The position numbers were made by a program, and so were the translations under genes. A stretch of 64,000 bases of DNA from Bombyx mori (lineage: Eukaryota; Arthropoda; Insecta; Lepidoptera; Bombycidae): assembly GCF_030269925.1 (NCBI RefSeq), contig NC_085125.1, forward strand, positions 953,501-1,017,500. The letters run 5' to 3'. Below the pieces are notes generated by a model. It was not told the DNA's origin, did no database searches, and saw only the letters and a program-made list of their open reading frames with translations. The first letter of the stretch is position 1. Each line of letters opens with the position of its first letter. Below are positions 1 through 13,005 of this stretch, piece by piece.

Positions 1-215
1 TACCTACCTAACACCTAGAAATCCTTGCAACGAAAAAGACCGGACGATACCCCTGGGAGTGGGACTGTTCCCAGAGGATCCCGTTATCCGCCACCTACGG
101 ACGCGCCCGGTGGAAGTCCAGCAAAACTCCCCCACAGACGGAGCCCCCGGCCACGCAGAGTGCGCGCCGGGGGGCCCGCCCAGGTCCCTCGGGAAAGGTT
201 CGGGCCCCTGCCCAA
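1..215. other. GC-rich segment of unknown origin
   Basis: Markedly GC-rich block (runs such as ggggggcccgccc) at the left edge, abutting the first SINE. Open in more than one frame, as expected of GC-rich DNA. The composition and abrupt edge suggest an inserted repeat, perhaps a retroelement 5' region, but I do not recognise it. Confidence 0.4.
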
Positions 216-252
216 AAGTTTTTTTCCTTCTATTGGTTTCGTATTGTAGATT

Positions 253-508
253 TACTGGTGGTACTGGATTTTTTTTACTGGCTTCTTGTGAATCCGCACG
301 GGTAGGTACCACCACCCCGCTTATTTCTGCCGTGATAATGCGTTTCGGTTTGAAGGGTAGGGCAGCCGTTGTAACTATACTGAGACCTTAGAACTTATAT
401 CTCAAGGTGAGTGGCGCATTTACCTTCTAGATGTCTATGGGCTAAAGTAATCACTTAACACCAGGTGGGCTGTGAGCTCGTCCACCCATCTAAGCAATTA
501 AAAAAAAG
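253..508 (+). repeat. Bm1-type SINE, 5'-truncated
   Basis: Family description: a full copy has a tRNA-like head (B box GGTGTTCGAATCCC), a body running through ACTGGTGGTAGGACCTC, GTTTCGGTTTGAAGGGTGGG and ATGTCTATGGGCTCCAG, and a 3' end CTAAGCAATAAAA. This copy starts in the middle of the body and has extra T tracts in its first 30 bases. Confidence 0.85.
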
Positions 509-509
509 A

Positions 510-1380
510 TATCTTGGAGTGAGTTAAAAGGAGTTTTCGGGTGGCTCCGCCCTATTCTGAAAATTTTCTCAGACCACATTCAACATGGTGTTTCTAAATA
601 AGCAGAGGAATTCACAAAGCCCATGGTGCTAAAGACGTACACATAGCGTGCCCATATTACAACCACATATTTCAAAAAATCAGGTTGGGCCAATATTGTC
701 TTATATTATTATAGTTGGGCCACTATCCTCCAATATTGTCTTATACAATAATCATTGCTCTTTTCAAACTGGAATTGGAACGTAAGGCTGCTTCTCGGCA
801 GGAATAGATGGAAGCTACCGGAACGGGCTTGTAGTTCAACTTTTGGAGATACGTTTAGGAAAAACGTAGAAGCTATGGGGTACAGTAAGCGGTAGTAATT
901 ACGCCTGTTTAAAATATAAATATCGTCGTGACCTGACGAAGGCCGGTCAAACGGAACTCATAACATGTAAAGATAAATTCGCTATGTATTAGAGACGCGG
1001 TTCCACCCGCGGTAAAATTATTATTCAGAAATAATGAATCGATACATTTTCTCAAGGTATGGAATTTTACTTGTGTTTCTAGCTGTTTATGACGTTTGTT
1101 TCCTAGGACTTACTTAAGTATACAAAAAGCTATAAAAAACTTACAACTTATTAGAAATGGTAACCCATGGCAACCGTTGCTAAGCGTATGCAATGGTTAA
1201 TGAAAAATCTATTCTGAATAAGATTCTTTTGAATCCGTCCTTAGTTAGCGCCTGCATCGCTAAAGGACTACAAGTATGGATGGCAAATTTAAAGTCTGTT
1301 GGGCAAATAGTTTCTAAGCTTTGGTGATAAGAAGATCTGATAAGAAGGTCTTCACTTTAGGATATATTATTTTATCATAC
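510..1380. other. No gene seen
   Basis: AT-rich. The only structure noted is a 15-base direct repeat (caatattgtcttata) near 690 and 735. Confidence 0.5.
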
Positions 1381-1495
1381 TTTTTTTTTATTGCCATTGT
1401 AGGTAGACGAGCATACAGCCCACCTGATGGTGAGTGGTTACCGTCGCCCATGGACTTCAGCAATGCCAGGGGCAGAGCCAAGCCGCTGCCTACCG
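1381..1495 (-). repeat. Jockey-like LINE, 3' terminal fragment
   Basis: Family description: the 3' UTR ends in GCTCGTCTGCCTACAAGGGC followed by AATAAAA, and longer copies encode the end of an endonuclease-reverse transcriptase ORF. This copy holds only the UTR. The BMC1 name is possible but unverified. Confidence 0.75.
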
Positions 1496-1499
1496 CAAC

Positions 1500-2220
1500 T
1501 ATATCATAGTCTTCTTATATCATTTTCTAATCCATCGCAGCAACCGTTACGCTATATTACTCTAACTAAGTAGGAAAAAAAAACTGTAAATAATAAAAAT
1601 AGGATAGAAAAATAGGAAATAATATAATAATTAAAATCTCCAAAAGATGAAATTGTAAATTCTATTTATAATAGTCGTTTTTAAAGTATCACATTTTAAA
1701 TAATTTCTTAATTTATTTTAGTACAAATTAATATGCTGTGAGCTCGGAGTCGCTGTAGAAGACAGCTTGTGTTTGTCTCCGGCGGTGCGTTTACAAAATT
1801 AGGCACATACAACTCTACTAACAATTAATATATGTAAGTAAATATTAAGTAATCTTTAACGTTCGATAATGATTTTTCCCGAACTTAATCGACTTAGTTC
1901 ATTAAGTTTCGATTCATAATTAAAATCAACGTTGTCGGCGAGTTTTAAGTAATATTGCTAATTACGCGTAATATAGTTTTTTTTTAAAGTAAACTTAAAA
2001 TAACATGTTGGTTTACTTGAAGGTGCTAGTGAATAGATCGTAATAAATAGCTCTTTATTGAAACACCACAAAAAATCAAAATTTTTAGAAGTTTTAATAA
2101 TAAATGCTACTGCTTATTATTAATATTTATTAAGCACATATGTTCTGAGGGCAGTATTTCAAAGCAATATAATCACTTACATAAAATATCTTAGTACTGT
2201 CTTGGGTATTCGGCGAGTCC
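1500..2220. other. No gene seen
   Basis: Very AT-rich stretch with homopolymer runs and no open frame of note. Confidence 0.5.
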
Positions 2221-2223
2221 TAG

Positions 2224-2538
2224 ACTTCCACGGTGACGGAATAATATCGTGTAATAAAAATCAAACGCGCAAAATTATAATTTGCGTAATCACTGGTGGT
2301 AGGACCTCTTGGGAGCCCGCACGGGTAGGTATCACCACCCCGCCTATTTCCGCCGTGAAGCAGTAATGCGTTTCGGTTCGAAGGGTGGGGTAGCCGTTGT
2401 AACTACACTGAGATCTTAGAACTTATATCTCGAGGTGGGTGGCGCATTTACGTAGTAAATGTCTATAGGCTCCAGTAGCCACTTAACACCAGGTGGGCTG
2501 TGAACTCGTCCATCCATCTAAGCAATAAATAAAAAAAA
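2224..2538 (+). repeat. Bm1-type SINE lacking the tRNA-like head
   Basis: Begins in the cttccacggtga segment that follows the head in full copies. Body and AATAAA-containing tail are intact. Confidence 0.85.
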
Positions 2539-3099
2539 GACACAATTAAAACTCTTTTTACAGCTTAATCTGAAGCTTAAATCGAAACTGAAAATGAAAA
2601 ACGGCGACATTAAATCGTAAAAGAAGCTTTAATTATAAAAGTTTTTTATTGTATTTTAATATTTTCCCTCGCATAATCATCCTGGTCCTAATTTTATTGA
2701 TAGCATTCGAAGCATCCACGTGTTCTTGTTTAAAAGACATGACAGATGTGTCATTATAGAAACTTTTTGCATATGTATCAAAACGGGCATCGTTGTGTTC
2801 ATGGACTCCGGTAATCACTTAACACCAAGTGTGTCTGGCTTTTTGACCAACTATACAAACAAACATAATCATTTTGCACGATAAAATAGCAAAGAACATA
2901 CATATTGATGTGAGTTCAATAATTGTGGTACAGCTATTGAATTTATAAGTGAAACTTGTTAATTGCCTTATGGCGCTAGCAATAGAGACTAAAATACATA
3001 GATACATCTTAAACGCAAAAGTTACGTAAACGAGACTGCTTGAATTTATATTCCGCTGAACATCAAGGATCGTGATGGTTTAATTACGGAACGACATGA

Positions 3100-3130
<31 letters not shown>

Positions 3131-3556
3131 TTTATTGCCTTTGTATGCAGACGGGCATATGGCCCACCTGATGGTGAGTGGTTACCATCGCCCATGGACT
3201 TCAGCAATGCCAGGGGCAGAGCCAAGACGCTGCCTACCGCTTAATACTCTCCACAAGCCTCGTTTGAAGAAGGACATGTCATAGCGCTCGGGAAACACCG
3301 TGGAGGGGAGCTCATTCCATAGCCGGATGGTACGTGGCAAAAAATATATCTGGAAACGCACTGTGGATGACCGCAGTGGCTCCAGGTAGTATGGATGAAC
3401 TCTACTCCGGTGGCGGCCGGTGCGATGGTAAAAACGAGATGCCGGTATCATCTCGAACAATTCCTCAGAGCACTCCCCATGGAACATACGGTACAGAATA
3501 TAGAGGGAACCGAATTCCCTCCGCAGACCCAGAGGTTCCAATATAACTAGACTGTT
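3131..3556 (-). pseudogene. Jockey-like LINE 3' end with reverse transcriptase C-terminus
   Basis: On the minus strand an open 127-codon frame (3182-3565) reads FGSLYILYRMFHGECSEELF, FLPRTIRLWNELPSTVFPER and FFKRGLWRVLSGRQR, the extreme C-terminus of a lepidopteran endonuclease-reverse transcriptase. The rest of the element is missing, so it is a 5'-truncated dead copy. A (TA)n tract lies at its 3' edge (3108-3130). Confidence 0.8.
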
Positions 3557-3595
3557 CAATGCCAATTTGTTCCGTTCGCTATATTTTGTTTAGAT

Positions 3596-3815
3596 CGGAG
3601 ATGCATGTGACTAGGAGATGTATGGAAATGGTAGTGCAAAGTAGAGGGGGAAGAGGTCGACCGAAGAAGACATGGGTGGAGTGTGTGAATGACGATATGA
3701 GAGAGAGAGAGGAGTGAGTGTTGAGATGACGGCTGATGGAAGAGAATAGAAGAGAAAAATTAGCTGTGCTGAATCCACCTAGTGGGATAAGGTGGCGAAA
3801 ATGATGAATGACCTC
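3596..3815 (+). pseudogene. RTE-like LINE, C-terminal reverse transcriptase remnant
   Basis: Encodes a degraded form of the motif [20 protein letters not shown] seen intact at 14007-14264. An extra GA in the gagagaga run shifts the frame. It ends with the CCACCTAGTGGGATAA 3' signature. Confidence 0.7.
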
Positions 3816-3819
3816 ATTG

Positions 3820-4659
3820 TCCGTCTGGTATCAAGCGGAGGCCAAAAGATATCCTAACGCGAATGCGGTCTTGAAGCTTCGAGTCCAAGTCGCAAATTGT
3901 TTAACCGCTTTCCTAGCCTTGAAACCAAGAACTTTGATCACTTGGCGGTAGAAATGTACAGGTTGATGGAAACTAACCACACGGCCTTGCATCTACCTCT
4001 AAGCAGAAGTCATCATATAACGAAATCAATTTGCATACAGACAGGACAGGGAAATGTTCTAAAAAGCAAAGAATGGTGGTTTTTTTTCGGTTATTCCTAG
4101 TGCCAATACTTTGCGGATGCGTCATCTTTACTTTCTATTTTATATCTCCGATCTCCTACCCTGTTCCCTGACAAGCCTTTTAAAAGCGCTAATCGCTAAT
4201 ATAAGCCCCATAGTAAGTCTACGCAAGACAATTTGATTGCACTAGATTTGAATATTGTGTATTAGATACTCTACGCTGTATGGAAGGAAATTTACGTGAG
4301 CTCCAAGTGTCGGACTAGCAAAGTGTTACGCAGTGCCGGGATGGATAGCGTCGTTTATTATCGGAGACCAAGACCCACTTTGGAGTCATAGGGCCAGCAC
4401 AGTAGTAGTAGTATATGGTCATTCTGGCTGCTCTCTCAGAAGTAGACTGATGAATCGTTTTTGCTTAAAAGGAGAGGCTTAATGTGGACGTGAAAATGAT
4501 CTAAAGGTTCATTTAGCGGACCTTAAGGCTCCTTAATGATGCTTGTGGTGGAAATGTTTCATGACGTAATGAACAGATGCAGAATAGTTTATAAATAGGT
4601 AACACGACTTGTGGATATTTAGATATGCGAACATGCCTTGCTTCGATCTGGGGGTAGTT
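3820..4659. other. No gene seen
   Basis: Unique-looking DNA. A 67-codon open frame at 3897-4100 has no recognisable motif and is not supported as a gene. Confidence 0.45.
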
Positions 4660-4902
4660 ACTGGTGGTAGAACCTCTTGTGAGTCCACGCGGGTAGGTAC
4701 CACCACCCTGCTTATTTCTGCCGTGAAGCAGTAATGCGTTTTGGTTTGAAGAGTGGGGCAGCCGTTGTAGCTATACTTGAGACCTAAGAACTTATATCTC
4801 AAGGTGGGTGGCACATTTACGTCGTAGATGTCTATGGGCTCCAGTAACCACTTAACACTGGGTGGGCTGTGAGTTCGTCCACCCATCTAAGCAATAAAAA
4901 AA
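4660..4902 (+). repeat. Bm1-type SINE, body and tail
   Basis: Starts at CTGGTGGTAGAACCTC and ends GCAATAAAAAAAG. Confidence 0.85.
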
Positions 4903-5369
4903 GTTGTTTTGGATGTTATTAAGTTAACTTGAAAGTTGAATTGACCATTTACGGCCACATTGCTACGGTTTTTAGTGAAGTCAGAATCTGCATGTACTTG
5001 TTTTTGTCTCCAATATATTCGTTCCCGGCGATCACGCGCGACTTTAAATTTGGAAATAAAAATGTGAATCGTGTACATATTTCCTATTTGAAGCATATTT
5101 AAGACTCACAGACAAATTGCTATTGCTATTGCTATATCGATATCGATGCTGATAGTGCTTACGTAATTAGCCTGCATTTTGAATTGTGGATCCACCTGAA
5201 TTCTGTCGTGACTGACTCATAAAATTGATACTAATAACGCACGGCTGACGTGTTGCCGTTGCCAAACGCCATGCTCCGATCCTGTTTTGTAATTTTAATG
5301 AATGACCTCATTTATGATTTTACGAAAATGTACGAAGACCAGTTGTAATTAATTGGCGATTCCGATTTG

Positions 5370-5515
5370 GTATTCATTCGCGAAGCAGTTGCTTCTTAAG
5401 TCTCCTTTGGAGGCGCTTGGGCAGCTGTTAGCAAATCTCACCCCTCCTGTCTTAGCCTTTGCTCACCCACGTGTCCTGGTTTCCGGACCAGTAAGCCCTC
5501 ATTCATAAGAAAAAA
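5370..5515 (+). repeat. LINE-like repeat D, 3' end fragment
   Basis: Shares cgcgaagcag..gcttcttaag, ggaggcgct..gggcagctg and a tail tcataagaaaaaaa with 45535-45705. Poly(A)-ended, so probably a 5'-truncated retroelement. Confidence 0.6.
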
Positions 5516-6010
5516 AAATTGAATTTTCAAAAGTAATCTCGTCATTAGGCACTGATCACAATTTGTAAAGTGCGTTCCCAATTGCTGGTTAGTTAGCTAT
5601 TTACTTACAACTATAACGGAGTGGATGAAAAAAGGCTCTTTATATATTTATTACATACCTATATAAGAAGTAAAAACCAAACAAAACTGAGACGGACTAT
5701 CAATGAGAATTATCTAATGAGTGTGGAAGACATACATGTTTCACCTATCACTAAAGTGTATAATTCGCAAAAACGGCTCTTCTTGTTGAAACATACTTTG
5801 ATAGAGTTTTTCTAGTATTTTATTCATAAAAAAATTTTAGAATTTTCAAAGTTTAATTTTTTTTAAGTCAAAATTAATCCACTTTGTAACCTCTTCTTAC
5901 AAAGAGAAGTCGTATATGAGGAATAGTGTCTCGGTAATTACAGATAAAAATAATCGATCATATTTAACAAACACACAAGCGTGGCGTACATAGATGTCAG
6001 TAATTCTAAA
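5515..6010. other. No gene seen
   Basis: AT-rich. A 64-codon frame (5621-5815) shows no known motif. Confidence 0.45.
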
Positions 6011-6011
6011 T

Positions 6012-6257
6012 ATTTTTTTTTATTGCTTAGATGTGTGGACGAGCTCACAGCCCACCTGGTGTTAAGTGGTTACTGGAGCCCATAGACATCTACAGCGTAA
6101 ATGCGCCACACACCTTGAGATATAAGTTCTAAGGTCTCAGTATAGTCACAACGGCTGCCCCACCCTTCATACCGAAACGCATTACTGCTTCACGGCAGAA
6201 ATAGGCGGGGCGGTGGTACCTACCCGTGTGGACTCACAAGAGGTCCTACCACCAGTC
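6012..6257 (-). repeat. Bm1-type SINE, body and tail
   Basis: Reverse orientation, so the tail appears as tttttttttattgcttagatg at the left and the truncated 5' side, ctaccaccag, at the right. Confidence 0.85.
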
Positions 6258-6467
6258 TAAATGTAGTACCCAAAACTTGTGGTATGGTGCTAAAAAACTG
6301 GTAGCAGTAAGTACTATCATCATTCGGTATATTTCTGCCACCTAGATGTAACTGTCATTTTGTTGTCCATGGGCTCCTAGAATATCATCAGCCGTGAATG
6401 AATCTGTTCATTTACAACAAAAAAATCTACACAGCATCCAGACTTTATATAACCCAAAAGTTTTAGG

Positions 6468-6804
6468 TTTTTTTTATGGCCCTTGTAGGCAGACGAGCAT
6501 ACGACCCATCTGATGGTGAGTGGTTACCGTTGCCCATGGACTTCAGCAATGCCAGGGGCAGAGCCAAGCCGCTGCCTACCGCTTAATACTCTCCACAAGC
6601 CTCGTTTGAAGAAGGACATGTCATAGCGCTCGGGAAACACCGTGGAGGGGAGCTCATTCCATAGCCGGATGGTACGTGGCAAAAAAGACCTCTGGAAACC
6701 CGCTGTGGATGACCGCAGTGGCTCCAGGTAGTACGGATGATCTACTCCGGTGGCGGTCGGTGCGATGGTAAAAACGAGATGACGGTATCATCTCGAACAT
6801 TTCC
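6468..6804 (-). pseudogene. Jockey-like LINE 3' end with RT remnant
   Basis: Same segment as 3131-3556 but shorter at its 5' side and with small deletions (for example gtacggatgatctactcc) that break the frame. Confidence 0.75.
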
Positions 6805-7303
6805 GAATTTCGAATTAGCTAAATTCGCCATAATGACATTGACATATTAATTATTATGATTACATTAAGCCCTCGCGGATGCCCGACTTAGGTTTGTACC
6901 GTGCATCTAATTAGGTAGAGCAATAAGATCGTATTATTGCGAAGGTGGATAGCTACGAGTATAAACTGGTGTTACGAAATTATCGTGCAGTAGACAAATC
7001 AGCTGAGTTATGGACAGGGGCGTACTGAGGTGCGATTGTTGGGATCCGACAAATAATGATTTTAGATTAAACTTTAATGATTCTACACAAACAGTATAAA
7101 CAGAAGTGAAACAGTGAAAAATGCAGTTTCTTATGTTTTCACAACACATTAAAAGAGAATGCTATTTAACGGTATATTATTATATTCATTTATTTAATAT
7201 TAATTTAGTTTTTTTTTTATGATTTGGGGGACAATAATATATTCCAATAATTTAACACAAATCAATTCATACAGTAGAACAAATCTCCTAATGCGCCTGA
7301 AGG

Positions 7304-7540
7304 AGGTATGTATGTATTTTCTTTAATAATGTATTAATTAATAATACACCGCTACATACCTGCTGTATCTTTATCTTTTCGAGAGTTTCTATTAATTAAA
7401 AGGCTGTTTGCAGCCTGTAGGAGGCGTTTATTGTATGTATGTATATTCTTTAATAATGTATTAATTAATAATACACTGCAACATACCTTTTGTATCTTTA
7501 TCTTTTCGAGAGTTTCTATTAATTAAATGGCTGTTTGCAA
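7304..7540. repeat. 127-bp tandem duplication
   Basis: Two copies containing ctttaataatgtattaatta and atctttatcttttcgagagt are offset by 127 bases (7321 against 7448) and are nearly identical. Confidence 0.8.
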
Positions 7541-7669
7541 GAAATCGCCTTTAGCGATAAGACCGCCCTTTGTACAAATGTATCTGCTTGTTGACTGTTT
7601 TCTAATGTTAATAAAGTTGAACAAGGGCAATAAAAAAAATAATAATATTGTGTTTTGATGTGCAATAAA

Positions 7670-8112
<443 letters not shown>

Positions 8113-8114
8113 TG

Positions 8115-8670
8115 AATGTTGACTAATTTGCTTAAGATAGTTCGTTTCTGGCTAAGGCTTAATAGTTTTGTGACAAAAACTCTAGACGACAATACAAATG
8201 TTTTTCTTAATTGAAGGAAAGTAATTAAGTTAATTGACTAAGTCTGCCACGGCACTGCCAGTTTAATTATTAGTCACTTGAAAACTAGACTGCGAGGTGC
8301 AATTATCGGCCGACAGCGGCTGTATCTTGATTGAAATATTTGAGATCTGAGTGTGTTTGTTTTTATCGCGTATGTGTGTGTGATACTCATAGCACACAGA
8401 AACAGGCAAATTGAGACCTTTTAATATAATTTAACTTGATTTTTTTTTCTTTAAATTTTGTGTGTCAGATATCTGGAATTGGGCGGGTATCGCCGTCAAT
8501 AATTTTAAAATACTTGATTTAACTTTCACACGCTTCACTGGTTTCTTTTACAAATTTTCAATTTTTGCTGTGTAGATTAATTCGTATGAACCCGAAAATG
8601 TTGTAAGAAGTCTTTAAAATATTAAACACTTATATCCTTCAATAGAAGGTTGATACAGTCGTATTAAAAA
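8115..8670. other. No gene seen
   Basis: AT-rich spacer between the microsatellite and the next element, with no recognised repeat. Confidence 0.45.
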
Positions 8671-8676
8671 TATCTA

Positions 8677-8929
8677 TCTATATATATAAAAATGAATTGC
8701 TGTTCGTTAGTCTCGCTAAAACTCGAGAACGGCTGGACCGATTTGGCTAATTTTGGTCTTGAATTATTTGTGGAAGTCCAGAGAAGGTTTAGAAGGTAGA
8801 TAAATATGAAAATGCTCGGAATTAAATAAAAATAACAATTTTGTTTTTCCCCCGTCCAACTTTTTTATACAAAAGTTTAGGTCTTTTATTTATCGGTTGA
8901 GGCACTACGAAGTCTGCCGGGTCAGCTAG
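8677..8929 (+). mobile_element. Non-autonomous Helitron-like element
   Basis: Starts TCTATATATATAAAAATGAA after an A and ends CGGGTCAGCTAG before a T, matching the Helitron 5'-TC and 3'-CTAG rule and A/T target. The interior has the common lepidopteran segment ctcgagaacggctggaccg. Same subfamily as 32571-32858. Confidence 0.7.
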
Positions 8930-9165
8930 TATAGGTATATTCATAAAAATTTCATTGATAAATCTGAATACATCCCTGTTCAGATTCAGGATGACTCGCA
9001 TTAATTCGTGAGCGGATACTGTAATTGATAATCGTGTTTTGGATAATGTTTTATGATTTAAATTTGACCTGTCGACTAATGATGGATACAGTGCAATACG
9101 CTTCTGCCAGTTGCACTTAATTGCGGAATGGTTTAAAAATAATAGTAGCTTTTTTATACTAGATA

Positions 9166-9230
9166 GGCTGAAATAGGCAGGGTGATGATATCTACCCGTG
9201 CGGATTTACAAGAGGTCTTACCACCAGTAA
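9166..9230 (-). repeat. Bm1-type SINE, short internal fragment
   Basis: Only the segment from the gctgaaataggcagg side to ttaccaccag remains. Confidence 0.6.
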
Positions 9231-9749
9231 AAAGTAGTATGTATGGCGTATGGGTTGTCAATGCGGCCCTTACAAAGTACTCTACTACCAAGCTACTTGT
9301 TTGGAGCTTGTTTATTTTTAAACTTAATAATAGTATGTTGTCAAAAATTTTTGTCATATTTTTTTTTATTTTCATTAACTTGTTTCAGGTGTTTGCAATA
9401 ATTACTGTATTTAGATATACATAATACGAGTAAGTGCCGTTTAGAATAGAACTCGAAATAACAAGAACTAGTATGCAATATTGCAGTGTTTCTCAACCTT
9501 TATGCAACAATTTTTTTTTATTTATTAATAAAATTAGACTCTTCAAAATTTACTTAATTTGAAGGATGGGCGTGATTTGCTTGTTCAACTATTTATTAAT
9601 GTTCGATTCAATTTTTGTTAAGAGCATTCTTAAATCTCTACGTTTAATATCAGCAGTCTAAATATGTTTTTTTTTAATAAATCGCTGCCTTTTTAGTGTT
9701 GAAATAGAGTTACAAGCTCACAGCCTACGTCTACTTGGTATCAAGTTTT

Positions 9750-9868
9750 TTATTTATTTTTATTGCCTTTGTAGGCAGACGAGCATACGGTCCACCTGAT
9801 GGTAAGTGATCACCGTCGCTAATGGACGTCAGCAATGCCAGGGGCAGAGCCAAGCTGCTGCCTACCAT
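9750..9868 (-). repeat. Jockey-like LINE 3' UTR fragment
   Basis: tattgcctttgtaggcagac at the tail, ending at gctgcctacc. Confidence 0.7.
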
Positions 9869-9917
9869 ACAAGTGGCCTACCAAGTGGTCACCTGGGTAC
9901 ATAAAACTCGTAATTTC

Positions 9918-10078
9918 CGCCACGCAACTTGAGACATGAGTGCTAAACCTCAGTTTTTACCGTATAACGGCTGTCCCACCATTCAAACCAAAATGCTTTA
10001 CTGCTTCACGGCAGGAATTGCCAGGGTGGTATATACCCGCGCGGACTTACAAGACGTCTTATCATCAAGAATTACGCA
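9918..10078 (-). repeat. Diverged Bm1-type SINE fragment
   Basis: Recognisable through caaaccaaaatgctttactg and cttcacggcaggaat; many substitutions, so an old copy. Confidence 0.6.
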
Positions 10079-10305
10079 ACATATACTTTTTGTGGGTTGA
10101 ATTATTGTTACACGATCTTATTTTTTCAACGTAGAAGTCATTCGAACACTGGCCCACACTCACATCATTGGATACCGAAAGCACCAGTCATCTTAAACTG
10201 TAAGCCACGACCACTGCACTGAATTCTTCTTTTGTTAAATAAGTTTAAGGAAATATAATTAAACTTTTTAATCTATTGCGTCTATTTTATTTTATATACC
10301 TTTTT

Positions 10306-10716
10306 AATACGCTTTTATTAGCTTCAGACGTATGTATGTTAGTATGGTAGTATGTAACGGAATCTTTGAACATGATTTTGACCCCCTGCAAAACGTCGGA
10401 TTAACTCGAAATTTGGTATAATTATTAAGGACCGATGACAAATCAATATTAAAAAATATATTGGAAAAATCGAAATTCAACTAAAAAATGAAAAATAAAT
10501 AATGTTTTAATAAAAACTAACAAAATACGCTTTTATAGAAAATCCAAGGTGCTTTTCAGGATATTATTAAAATAACCCTACTGATGCCATGCACCCCACG
10601 CTTTTTTACAATAAAATCATTTTTTCTTACACTATTTTTAATTCAAATTTATTAAAATTTATTTTCTATTTCTTAGTTGGATTTTCTATAAAAACGTATT
10701 GTGTTAGTTTTTTAAA
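10306..10716 (+). mobile_element. Inverted-repeat element (MITE-like), copy 1
   Basis: Left end AATACGCTTTTATTAGC pairs with right end ATAAAAACGTATT. Internal sequences (catgattttgaccccctg, ggattaactcgaaatttggt, ccccacgctt) are shared with 56638-57020 in the opposite orientation. An additional copy of the end motif (ctaacaaaatacgcttttat, near 10520) sits inside this copy. No transposase is visible. Confidence 0.65.
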
Positions 10717-10719
10717 CTA

Positions 10720-11630
10720 TTATTTAATTTTATTTTATCTATTTTCCACAATCCAGTAATTATTATTTGGCGTCCCCAATATTTCTGAAAGTTTCAATCA
10801 CCCACTCAGATAAGCACAGCGCCTACGGGGGCGATCCACTTTGAGAACTCACGGCTTCGAGAATTCGTGCCCAGACATCAACCTGAGTACGTCTTCGTTT
10901 ATATTATTTGACGTACAACACTCGTGATTGTACAAACAGTTGATGCTAGTTCAGTATTTGTTTGTAATAGCGACCTAGATACCGGGAAAGGTATAATCCT
11001 TATCATTCTTAGGTCTTGAGTTACTAAGTGTACTCCGTACGTGAATGTTTGGAGGCCATTTGTTTTGTAATGTATTCAGTGAACCAAACTGAATACAGTT
11101 AATTATAATTGTATAATTATTAGTAATTTCATTAATAGTTATTAGATTATTACCTTAAATACAAAGAGTGCAATTGGCGGTCTTTTCGGTAAGAACGATC
11201 TCTTCCAGATAATTAGGTGGCCAAGAATCATTTGAAAACGAATTACACGTACCTATCGATTGCAATATACTTATATATACACACATACAAATATGAACAA
11301 TATGATAATAATTCCAATAAGGTTGAAGTTTCGAAGTACTTTATATTACTAAATAAACAATAACCGTCTCAGCCTTTTGAATTGGAATGCATGACTGAGT
11401 TCACATTAGAACTATGTAGTATGGTGGACCACTAATAATTATGCAAGTGTGAACTTTGAGACATTTTGACATGATTGGTTATTCGCTGAAATAAGCGAGC
11501 TGGTGATGTGGCGACTAGCTTTTGGGCATTCATAATACACTTCAATACTACAGACAGGAATTAAATGGGGCCTTAGAGGAAGTTTGGGAATCTTTTGATT
11601 ATTTGTCGGATTAGTAATATGAGGTAAGTA
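10720..11630. other. No gene seen
   Basis: No recognised repeat or coding region. Confidence 0.45.
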
Positions 11631-11632
11631 GT

Positions 11633-12046
11633 TTTTTTCTATTACCCTAGTAGGCAGACGAGCACACGGCCCACCTGATGGTAAGTGGTTACCGTCGCCC
11701 ATGGACTTGCCAGGAGCAGAGCCAAGCCGCTGCCTACCGCTTTATACTCACCACAAGCCTCGTTTGAAGAAGGACATGTCATAGCGCTCGGGAAACATCG
11801 AGGCGGGGGGGAGCTCATTCCATAGCCGGATGGTACGTGGCAAAAAAGACCTCTGGAAACGCACTGTGGATGACCGCAGTGGCTCCAGGTAGTGTGGATG
11901 AACTCTACTCCGGTGGCGGGCGATGCGATGGTAAAAACGAGATGACGGTATCATCTCGAACATTACCTCAGAGCACTCCCCATGGGACATACGGTACAAA
12001 ATACAGAGGGAACCGAGGTCCATCCGCAGACCCAGAGGAGTTATCA
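11633..12046 (-). pseudogene. Jockey-like LINE 3' end with RT C-terminus
   Basis: The minus frame 11748-12131 reads FGSLCILYR-type sequence then FLPRTIRLWNELPPASMFPE; a short in-frame insertion (gcggggg) alters the LPSTVFPE motif. The UTR has lost the cttcagcaa segment. Confidence 0.78.
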
Positions 12047-12370
12047 TACAAATCAAAATATTTAACAGACGTCTGAATTTCGCTACTGACATTTTCAAGT
12101 TTGCATCTAAACAAACTCCGAAGAACAACATTAGAGCCGTCGGTCTACCGAGTAATACAACCCGTTCGGTGGAAGATCTTCCCTTTGCCGCTTATTTCCA
12201 AACTGGCAACCCCGACGTGATTTAAACATGCAACCTTCGTTTATTCCCAAGGTAAAAAAATCTATGGACAGAGTACTTCTCGATTCCAGGATGAAACAGC
12301 TTGCATTGTTAGCACGACCTTTTGCATTTTACACTCAATCTTAAACTTAAATATGTTGCTAACTTGTTTT

Positions 12371-12618
12371 TACTGGTGGTAGGACCTCTTGTGAGTCAGC
12401 ACGGGTAGGTACCACCACCCCGCCTATTTCCGCCGTGAAGCAGTAATACGTTTCGGTTTGAAGGGTGGGGCAACCGTTGTAACTATACTGAGACCTTAGA
12501 ACTTATATCTCAAGGTGGGTGGCGAATTTACGTTGTATATGTCTATGGGCTCCAGTAACTACTTAACACCAGGTGGGCTGTGAGCTCGTTCACCCGTCTA
12601 AGCAATAAATTTAAAAAA
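12371..12618 (+). repeat. Bm1-type SINE, body and tail
   Basis: Starts ACTGGTGGTAGGACCTC. The tail is AATAAATTTAAAAAA. Confidence 0.85.
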
Positions 12619-13005
12619 GCTAAGAAACTTATTCCTAATCAGTAAAAAGTACTTTATTTACCCTAGTGTCGATAGAAACATATGGTTTGTTTCCAGTGCT
12701 TTTTAAATGTAACGCACCAAACAGATTAAATCGAAAGCATCATGGCGTATAAAAACTGGTAGGTATTTCTATCGATCGTCTCCATAATTAGATGCTACGT
12801 TCACCGCTTAAAGGACGTTTGTTTGATGTTTTTTTGCTGGACTTCAAATAACCTTTGATGTCGGCTTAGCCTAGATTATACGAGGTACATTCATGTTTTA
12901 CTTGTTGGCTGATATTGCAATTGTAGCATTACTTACTTCAATATTGTTCTACTGATCTGAATTTCTATAAAAAGATTAAATGCCCATACTGAGTAAGAAT
13001 GAGTC

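Noticed and set aside
9484..9510. cagtgtttctcaacc resembling a hAT terminus
   Set aside because: No matching opposite end or 8-bp duplication found nearby.
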